A DNA stretch of 11,609 nucleotides. Origin: CAKSHP01 sp045590935 (lineage in GTDB: Bacteria; Bacillota; Clostridia; UBA1381; UMGS1253). The notes beneath the pieces are model-generated. The model had not been told where the DNA came from, did not search any database, and was given only the letters and a program-made list of their open reading frames with translations. The stretch lies in NCBI GenBank assembly GCA_045590935.1, contig JAZNSA010000002.1:1-11609 (forward strand), written 5' to 3'. Position 1 is the stretch's first letter, and every line of letters begins with the position of its first letter. A program made the position numbers and the translations under genes. Below, one piece after another: positions 6,521-11,609 of the stretch.

Positions 6521-6532
6521 TTCAAATCCTAA

Positions 6533-6566
6533 GTGATATGATATCACAAAACAAAAAAATAGTCAA
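6533..6566 (-). promoter_or_regulatory. Sigma-A promoter with palindromic operator over the -10 box
   Basis: On the minus strand TTGACT (6561-6566) and TATCAT (6538-6543) are separated by exactly 17 bases, a good sigma-A promoter. The -10 box sits inside the perfect 15-bp palindrome GTGATATCATATCAC (6533-6547), so a dimeric repressor bound there would cover the -10 region and the start point near 6531. It should drive the AAC(3)-LOG-lipoprotein-thioesterase block. The regulator is not encoded in the window and I cannot assign its family. Promoter and palindrome are seen directly; repression is inference. Confidence 0.72.
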
Positions 6567-6610
6567 TCGCTTTAAAGTTAGTTTCTTTAAAATATTTTCA
6601 ATTTCTTTTC

Positions 6611-8830
6611 TCACTTATTTATCTTTATAAGATTAAGCCTTAGCGCATTAGATACAACAAAAATACTTGATATACTCATTGCCGCAGCAGCAAACATCGG
6701 GCTTAAAGTCATATTAAAATAAGATAAAGCTCCCGCCGCAAGCGGTATTCCTATAATATTGTAGCCAAAAGCCCAAAACAAATTCTGATAAATATTTTTT
6801 ATAACGCTCCTGCTTAATTTTATAGCGCTCACAACATCGGAAAGTCTGCTTTTTATAACAACAACATCTGCCGCATCAACGGCTATATCCATACCCGCTC
6901 CGATAGCAATTCCGCTATCTGCACGAGTAAGAGCAGGCGCATCATTTATTCCGTCGCCAACCATAATAACCGTCGATTTCTTTTGCAAATCCGAAATAAT
7001 TTTTTCTTTTTCATTTGGCATAACATCAGAAAATATTTCATCAATTCCGCTCTCTTTTGCTATAGCCTTTGCCGTAGCAGCGTTATCTCCTGTAATCATA
7101 ACAACCGAAAGTCCAATTTTCTTTAACTCTCCTATTGCCTTCTTGCTGTCATCCTTTATTGCATCCGCAACCGAAATAATTCCAAGCAATTTGCCGGCTT
7201 TGCCAAAAAACATAGGCGTCTTTCCCTGAACCGCAAGCTCGTCTGCTTTTTTCTTTATATCGTCATCAAGCATAACAATGCTGCCCGCAAGCTTCATATT
7301 TCCCCCAAAAATATATTCTCCGTCAAGCTTAGCTTCAAGCCCGTTTCCCGATATATTTTTAAATTCACAAATTTCTCTTGCCAAAATGCCTTTTTCCTCT
7401 GCATACTCATTAATCGCTTTTGCCAAAGGATGAGCACTGTTTTTTTCAAGCGATGCCGCAATTTCAATTAATTCTTCCTTTGTTGCCTCTCCGCAAGGCA
7501 AAACATCTTTAACCCTTGCCGCTCCCGCAGTAATAGTTCCCGTTTTATCAAGGGCTATAATCTTCGCCTTGCCCGTTATTTCAAGAGCAGATGCAGTTTT
7601 AAACAAAATACCCATTCTTGCTCCTATTCCGCTTCCAACCATAATTGCAACAGGGGTAGCAAGTCCCAATGCACACGGACAGCTTATAACCAAAACGGAA
7701 ATCGCCCTTGCCAATGCAAAGCCGAACCCCTCTCCAAGCAGAAGCCAAACGCCAAAGGTTAAAACCGCAATAATAATAACTATCGGCACAAAAACTCCCG
7801 AAACCTTGTCCGCAATTTTAGCAATAGGCGCTTTAGTTGCCGAAGCATCCGAGACAACCTGAATTATCTGCGCAAGAGTTGTATCCCGTCCTACTCTTTT
7901 TGCCCTGCATTTTAAATATCCGCTCAAATTTATCGTTGCCGCACTAACGCTTTGCCCTGCCATTTTGTCAACAGGAAGACTCTCCCCTGTAAGCGCCGAT
8001 TCATCAATTGTACTCTCCCCATCTTCAACAATTCCGTCAACAGGCACACTTTCCCCAGGACGCAAAACAAAAATATCGTCAACTGCAACCTCCTCGGCAT
8101 TTATAACGACTTCTTTTCCATTTCTTATAATAGTAGCCTTCTTAGGCGCAAGCTCCATAAGCCCACGAAGTGCATTGGTCGTCCTGCCCTTTGCCTTCGC
8201 TTCAAGCATTTTTCCAACAGTTATAAGAGTTACAACCATTGCCGCAGACTCAAAATATAGTCCGTGCAAATGAGATGCTCCCGAAATTATCATATCAAAA
8301 AGCAAAACAACGCTATATAGAAATGCAGAAATTGAGCCAAGCGTAACAAGAGTGTCCATATTTGGCGCAAGATGAATTGCTCCCTTAAATCCATTTATGA
8401 AAAACTTTTGATTCGCAACCATAACAGATGCCGCTAAAATCATCTGCAAAAGCCCTGTCGCAGAAGGACTTCTCCTTAAAAATTCGGGCAGATAAAATCC
8501 GAACATATTGTGCCCCATTGAAATATACATCAGCGCCGACAGCATAACAATCGAAAAAATAAGTCTTCCTATAATTTTTCTTGTTTCAAAGCCCTCTTCA
8601 TTGTTATCTGTATTCTCTGCCTTTGCTTCGTTTCCTTTTACTGATGCACCATACCCCGCCTTTTCAACTGCCGCTATAATAATTTCATCCGATACCTCCC
8701 CTTCTACACTCATTGAGTTTGTAAGAAGGTTTACCGAACAGCTGCTAACTCCATCCACCTCTGCAACAGCCTTTTCAACACGTCTGCTGCAAGCGGCACA
8801 GCTCATACCAACTACATCATATTGCTTCAT
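6611..8830 (-). CDS. copA: Copper-exporting P1B-type ATPase
   Basis: This 739-residue membrane protein pumps Cu(I) out of the cytoplasm using ATP. An N-terminal heavy-metal-binding domain (~1-65) carries GMSCAAC with C11 and C14. An acidic linker (~66-82) and the membrane segments follow. TGES of the actuator domain is at 281-284, the transmembrane CPC motif at 384-386 (SCPCALGLATP), the phosphorylated Asp at D428 (DKTGT), the SAHPLA nucleotide-domain motif at ~465-470 and GDGINDAP at 625-632. The late transmembrane YN (690-691) and MxxS (718-721) residues are those of the Cu(I)-selective P1B-1 subgroup. Length is normal for a single-HMA CopA. AAGGGGG precedes the ATG, and the gene begins 10 bp after the DUF3006 stop, so it ends the long operon. 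No CopZ, CsoR or CopY gene is adjacent. Confidence 0.95.
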   Translation of the reverse strand: MKQYDVVGMSCAACSRRVEKAVAEVDGVSSCSVNLLTNSMSVEGEVSDEIIIAAVEKAGYGASVKGNEAKAENTDNNEEGFETRKIIGRLIFSIVMLSALMYISMGHNMFGFYLPEFLRRSPSATGLLQMILAASVMVANQKFFINGFKGAIHLAPNMDTLVTLGSISAFLYSVVLLFDMIISGASHLHGLYFESAAMVVTLITVGKMLEAKAKGRTTNALRGLMELAPKKATIIRNGKEVVINAEEVAVDDIFVLRPGESVPVDGIVEDGESTIDESALTGESLPVDKMAGQSVSAATINLSGYLKCRAKRVGRDTTLAQIIQVVSDASATKAPIAKIADKVSGVFVPIVIIIAVLTFGVWLLLGEGFGFALARAISVLVISCPCALGLATPVAIMVGSGIGARMGILFKTASALEITGKAKIIALDKTGTITAGAARVKDVLPCGEATKEELIEIAASLEKNSAHPLAKAINEYAEEKGILAREICEFKNISGNGLEAKLDGEYIFGGNMKLAGSIVMLDDDIKKKADELAVQGKTPMFFGKAGKLLGIISVADAIKDDSKKAIGELKKIGLSVVMITGDNAATAKAIAKESGIDEIFSDVMPNEKEKIISDLQKKSTVIMVGDGINDAPALTRADSGIAIGAGMDIAVDAADVVVIKSRLSDVVSAIKLSRSVIKNIYQNLFWAFGYNIIGIPLAAGALSYFNMTLSPMFAAAAMSISSIFVVSNALRLNLIKINK

Positions 8831-8840
8831 TTTTACCCCC

Positions 8841-9041
8841 TTAATCTACAAATAGATTTTTTAACCTCTTCTTCATATCTTCTCGCTTTTCATCCGTTTC
8901 GCCTTTGTCAATTTCAAGCCTTATAACATCGCCTTCACTTATATCTTTTGGCAGTGCACATTTTAAAACATTGACAAGCGTTCCGTCTTCAAGCTCAATA
9001 ATTGCATAATCATTTTCAAATCTGTCAACTATCCATTTCAT
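8841..9041 (-). CDS. DUF3006 domain protein
   Basis: The 66-residue product reads MKWIVDRFENDYAIIELEDG, continues through a strand-rich core with ALPKDISEGDVIRLEI, and ends in a charged helix. This is the DUF3006 pattern, a small cytoplasmic protein of unknown biochemical role. DUF3006 genes commonly sit beside ComEC-like metallo-beta-lactamase genes in Firmicutes, and here one lies 25 bp upstream, which supports the assignment. GGAG lies 8 nt before the ATG. copA starts 10 bp after its stop codon, so it is co-transcribed with copA. Confidence 0.85.
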   Translation of the reverse strand: MKWIVDRFENDYAIIELEDGTLVNVLKCALPKDISEGDVIRLEIDKGETDEKREDMKKRLKNLFVD

Positions 9042-9066
9042 AATTTTTTCTCCAATTCGTTACTTA

Positions 9067-10029
9067 TCATTCAATTGTTATATTTTCGCTCATATCCGCC
9101 GCTAAAACAATTGTTCCAACCTCGTCCGTACGATAAATTTGCGCCCCAAAAGCTTTTAAATTCAATAATGCTTCATCGTGCGGGTGTCCGTATGAATTTC
9201 CTGCTCCGAGTGATATCACGCATATCTTTGGTGATACCTTTTGTATAAAGCTCTTAGATGATGCGGTATATGAGCCATGATGCCCAACCTTTAAAACTTC
9301 AGCATCTATATCATCGCCAAGAAGAGAATTTTCAACCTCACTCTCCGCATCGCCCATAAACAAAAAATCCGTACTTCCGTAAGATATTTTTACAACGGCT
9401 GAATAATTGTTAAGGCTCAACACCCCGCCTTCCTTTGGCGAAATAATTTTTATTTTCAAATCGCCGTCATCCAAAATACTTACGCCCGCCTTTGCGCTAT
9501 GTAACTCTATATTGTTTGTTTCAATAGCTGTAACCAATCTTTCAAAGGTTTTGGATGTATGCTACTTGTTTGGCATATACTTTTTACCTATACTAAAGCT
9601 ATTTAAAACCTCTGCCATAACACCAATATGGGCTGCGTGAGGATGCGTTGCAACAACAAAATCAAGCCTTGAATAACCTAAAGCCTTTATGTAATTTACA
9701 ATCTGCTCCCCGTTTTCTTGATTACCCGCATCAATAAGCATTGTTTGCCCATAAGGAAGCTCAATAAATTCGCAATCGCCCTGTCCAACGTCAATATAAT
9801 GAACCTTTATCTGCTTTGAATAAGAGGTTTCATTCTGCGTAGGCTTTGGCGGATTTTCGTCGGGCAATAAATCAGAGTCGTTTTTCTTTTTACCGTCCGT
9901 GCTTTCTGCCTCTTTTTCACTTTGCACAATATTAATCTGGCTTTCATTTTTATTTATTCTGGAAATATCACATCCCGCTAAATTCATAACGATGCTAAGC
10001 GAAACAAGCACCGCCGACAGCTTAATCAT
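9067..10029 (-). pseudogene. ComEC/Rec2-like metallo-beta-lactamase lipoprotein gene interrupted by an in-frame amber codon
   Basis: The full frame would encode 320 residues. A signal peptide with lipobox LAGC (Cys20) and a low-complexity linker precede a metallo-beta-lactamase domain from about residue 75 (KVHYIDVGQGDCEFIELPYG), as in secreted ComEC-like hydrolases. Codon 156 is TAG (9562-9564) in MPNK-stop-HTSKTFERL. The reading frame continues unchanged with intact later motifs GDAE (~226-229), GHHGS (~249-253) and NSYGHPH (~278-284), so this is a point nonsense change, not a frameshift. The HxHxDH motif is also altered: ATHPHAAHIG has Ala133 where the metal-binding Asp is expected. Both lesions argue for loss of function. 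A sequencing error, readthrough or restart at TTG 9535-9537 (no good ribosome binding site) remain possible. AGGAGG lies 7 nt before the ATG. Confidence 0.8.
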
Positions 10030-10058
10030 CTTCCTACCTCCTCAATTTTTTATTAATC

Positions 10059-10226
10059 CTATTCAATTATTTCATATTGTAAATTTTCAAAATGCAGTCT
10101 TGTTTGTACGTCAACGCCAAACGGCAAAAGAGCCATAGCAATAAAAATTTCCGAACCATCATTTTCATCCTTCAAGGTTGCATATTCCCCTGAAATATCA
10201 ATAACAACATAATTTCTCTCTTCCAT
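10059..10226 (-). CDS. Small unknown protein (55 residues)
   Basis: The product starts MEERNYVVIDISGEYATLKD and ends LHFENLQYEIIE. It is short, acidic and strand-rich, with alternating hydrophobic residues and an AMALLPFGVDVQTRL turn, so a small beta barrel is plausible. There is no signal peptide or membrane segment. I do not recognise a named family; the opening recalls DUF3006-like proteins only loosely. ATG at 10224-10226 is chosen because GAGGGGAAAG lies just upstream; an earlier in-frame start (10253) would overlap the chromate transporter gene. It lies 16 bp after that gene and 29 bp before the metallo-beta-lactamase gene. It ends with TAG, followed one codon later by TAA. Confidence 0.65.
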   Translation of the reverse strand: MEERNYVVIDISGEYATLKDENDGSEIFIAMALLPFGVDVQTRLHFENLQYEIIE

Positions 10227-10242
10227 ATTCTTTCCCCTCTTA

Positions 10243-10794
10243 CTATCCTTCAAACTTAAATATTATTCCAATAACCGCCGAAATCGCTATATAAACAATC
10301 GGATGCACCTTTTTAAATTTTTTCATCATAATAAATACAATAGTAGCTAAAATTGCCCCTTGCCAAAAGAAGCTGTTTAATCCGTCTTTAAAAAATGCAA
10401 CCTTAATAAGCCCTATTCCCGCCGATGCAACAAGCGCCGCAGAAGCAGGACGAAGCCCCGAAAAAACATATTCAACAATCTTATTTTCCTTAAATTTATC
10501 TAAAAAGCCAACAACAATCAATATAACAACTATAGACGGAAATATAAGCCCTAAGGTTGCCGTAATACTCCCAATCACGCCATTATTTAAAAAACCTACA
10601 TACGATGCCATATTAACCCCAAGAGGCCCGGGCGTCGACTCCGAAACAGCAACCATATTGCTTATATCGCTAACTGAAAACCAATCCTTAGTATTCGCAA
10701 GCTCATACAAAAACGGCAATGTTGCAAGACCACCGCCTACCGCAAACAAGCCTATTTTTGCAAAGGTGAAAAACAAAACAATCAACTCAATCAT
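10243..10794 (-). CDS. Chromate transporter, CHR family half-protein (second of pair)
   Basis: The 183-residue membrane protein has the CHR domain layout: FFTFAKIGLFAVGGGLATLP at ~8-27, SESTPGPLGVNMASYVGF at ~51-68, then several hydrophobic spans ending in IYIAISAVIGIIF. In short-chain CHR systems two half-size proteins of opposite membrane topology act together and are thought to export chromate, possibly with sulfate competition; many homologues have unproven substrates. The gene overlaps the end of the first half by 8 bp (ATGATTGA) and has AGGAGG 8 nt before its ATG, so translation is probably coupled. Its TAG stop is followed immediately by TAA. Confidence 0.92.
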   Translation of the reverse strand: MIELIVLFFTFAKIGLFAVGGGLATLPFLYELANTKDWFSVSDISNMVAVSESTPGPLGVNMASYVGFLNNGVIGSITATLGLIFPSIVVILIVVGFLDKFKENKIVEYVFSGLRPASAALVASAGIGLIKVAFFKDGLNSFFWQGAILATIVFIMMKKFKKVHPIVYIAISAVIGIIFKFEG

Positions 10795-11344
10795 TCTTGC
10801 TTCCTCCTTTTTTTGCCAAAACAGACCTTACTACATACCCAACAACGCCCGAAACTACAACAATTATCGCAGTCGGCACCGCTTCAAATACGGCAACAAT
10901 AAGCGCTACCGCAAAAATCATAAGTGCAACCTTATCAACGATTGCTTTTTTCCATAATGTGCATACCGCACTCAAAACTAAAGCGCACACGCAAACCCTT
11001 ATTCCGCTCATCGCATATTTAACAATCTGAAAACCTGCAAAGTTTGAAATAAACGCAGATAAAATCGTTATAATAACAACCGACGGAAAAACAACCCCAA
11101 GCGTTGCTAATATTGCCCCAATTATTCCCTTTTTCTTATATCCGATAAATGTTCCAACGTTTACCGCTATAACTCCCGGGCTACATTGCCCTATAGCATA
11201 GTAATCCAAAAGCTCCTCCTCTGTTGCCCAGCCTCTTTTTTCAACAACCTCTCTTTGCAAAATCGGAAGCATGGCATATCCGCCTCCAAAAGTTACTGCT
11301 CCAATTTTTGCAAAAACCAAAAACAGCCTTATAAGCTCTTTCAT
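10787..11344 (-). CDS. Chromate transporter, CHR family half-protein (first of pair)
   Basis: The 185-residue membrane protein carries the strong CHR signature: FLVFAKIGAVTFGGGYAMLP near the N-terminus, REVVEKRGWATEEELLDYYA, then IGQCSPGVIAVNVGTFIGYK, followed by hydrophobic segments and a basic tail (LAKKGGSKND). With the overlapping second half it should form the two-subunit short-chain transporter. AGGAGA lies 9 nt upstream of the ATG. The unrecognised gene at the right edge ends only 15 bp upstream, so this gene is internal to an operon that begins outside the window. Confidence 0.93.
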   Translation of the reverse strand: MKELIRLFLVFAKIGAVTFGGGYAMLPILQREVVEKRGWATEEELLDYYAIGQCSPGVIAVNVGTFIGYKKKGIIGAILATLGVVFPSVVIITILSAFISNFAGFQIVKYAMSGIRVCVCALVLSAVCTLWKKAIVDKVALMIFAVALIVAVFEAVPTAIIVVVSGVVGYVVRSVLAKKGGSKND

Positions 11345-11359
11345 AAACTAATTTCTCCT

Positions 11360-11609
11360 CTATCTTTTTAAATACCTACCGCCGTATTCTTCTTCAAATT
11401 TTTCAATATTTGAAATAACCCCCGTTCTTCCGAAGCTTGCCCCCAAATCTCCCGGCATCGTCGCCGTTTCCAGCTTGCACTTACCAATAGTAAAAATGCA
11501 CCTTGCATACTTAAACAGATTAACAAACTTAACATTTGTTTCAACTCGCTCGTCTAAAGCCTTTTTATAAACGCCAAAATTTTTTATTATATTTTTAGGC
11601 GACAAAGCC
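11360..11609 (-). CDS. 3' end of an unrecognised gene, cut by the right window edge
   Basis: The frame stays open to the window edge and ends with TAG at 11360-11362, so only about the last 82 residues are visible. They include FVNLFKYARCIFTIGKCKLE, then TATMPGDLGASFGRTGVI and the ending NIEKFEEEYGGRYLKR. The mixed, soluble-looking composition gives no membrane or signal feature. Two cysteines (ARCIFTIGKCK) and a glycine-rich GDLGASFGRTG stretch stand out, but I cannot place the family. An in-frame TTG at 11603-11605 exists, but the frame continues past it and the gene most likely begins outside the window. It is spaced for co-transcription with the chromate transporter genes. Confidence 0.6.
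   Translation of the reverse strand, partial: ALSPKNIIKNFGVYKKALDERVETNVKFVNLFKYARCIFTIGKCKLETATMPGDLGASFGRTGVISNIEKFEEEYGGRYLKR

Noticed and set aside
6571..6591. TTTAAAG/CTTTAAA inverted repeat after copA as a terminator
   Set aside because: AT-only 7-bp stem with no T-run after it on the minus strand; too weak to call, so copA readthrough into the next block remains possible.
7569..8273. Long open frames on the plus strand opposite copA
   Set aside because: They are antisense shadows of a well-conserved ATPase gene with no ribosome binding site or family motif; similar plus-strand frames elsewhere were rejected for the same reason.
9210..9219. GTGATATCAC, similar to the AAC(3) operator
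   Set aside because: It lies inside the metallo-beta-lactamase coding sequence, lacks the full 15-bp form and has no promoter near it; probably chance.
9562..11362. Genome-wide reassignment of TAG as a sense codon
   Set aside because: TAG ends the 55-residue gene, the second chromate transporter gene and the right-edge gene. The first two have a TAA within two codons, but reading TAG as sense at the right edge would fuse that gene to the chromate transporter. No other gene here has an internal TAG.

Overview
The window comes from an AT-rich Gram-positive bacterium, most likely an anaerobic Clostridia member. The evidence is AT-rich DNA, strong AGGAGG-type ribosome binding sites, frequent TTG/GTG starts, two lipoprotein-type proteins, a DUF3006 protein, a COG2509 flavoprotein and a DAP-type peptidoglycan peptidase. 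Every gene I can support lies on the minus strand, so transcription runs from high to low coordinates. I see no phage, transposase, CRISPR array, tRNA or rRNA.

In transcription order, the first block (11609 to 6611) looks like one operon with very small gaps. It holds the 3' end of an unrecognised gene, two half-length chromate-transporter (CHR) genes overlapping by 8 bp, a 55-residue unknown protein, a ComEC-like metallo-beta-lactamase lipoprotein gene, a DUF3006 gene and a copper-exporting P1B-type ATPase. The metallo-beta-lactamase gene carries an in-frame amber codon, and the Asp of its HxHxDH motif is replaced by Ala.

The second block (6566 to about 3376) starts at a good sigma-A promoter whose -10 box lies inside the perfect palindrome GTGATATCATATCAC, a likely repressor site. 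It encodes an AAC(3)-family acetyltransferase, a LOG-family phosphoribohydrolase, an orphan sugar-type substrate-binding lipoprotein and a hotdog acyl-CoA thioesterase, and ends at a GC-rich terminator.

The third block (3226 to about 122) starts at another sigma-A promoter. A leader of roughly 210 nt follows, with several tandem hairpins and a possible terminator/antiterminator pair. It precedes a COG2509 FAD-dependent dehydrogenase and a gamma-D-glutamyl-DAP-type M14 peptidase with peptidoglycan-binding and LysM modules. The M14 ribosome binding site lies inside a hairpin that also resembles an intrinsic terminator. A long nested hairpin with a U-tract closes the block. At the left edge a consensus promoter and the first 14 codons of another gene run out of the window.

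Most of the content is ordinary clostridial housekeeping and accessory genes. The most interesting parts are the non-coding control regions (the palindromic operator of the AAC(3) block, the COG2509 leader and the M14 hairpin) and the doubly damaged metallo-beta-lactamase gene. No complete, clearly novel multi-gene system is visible.
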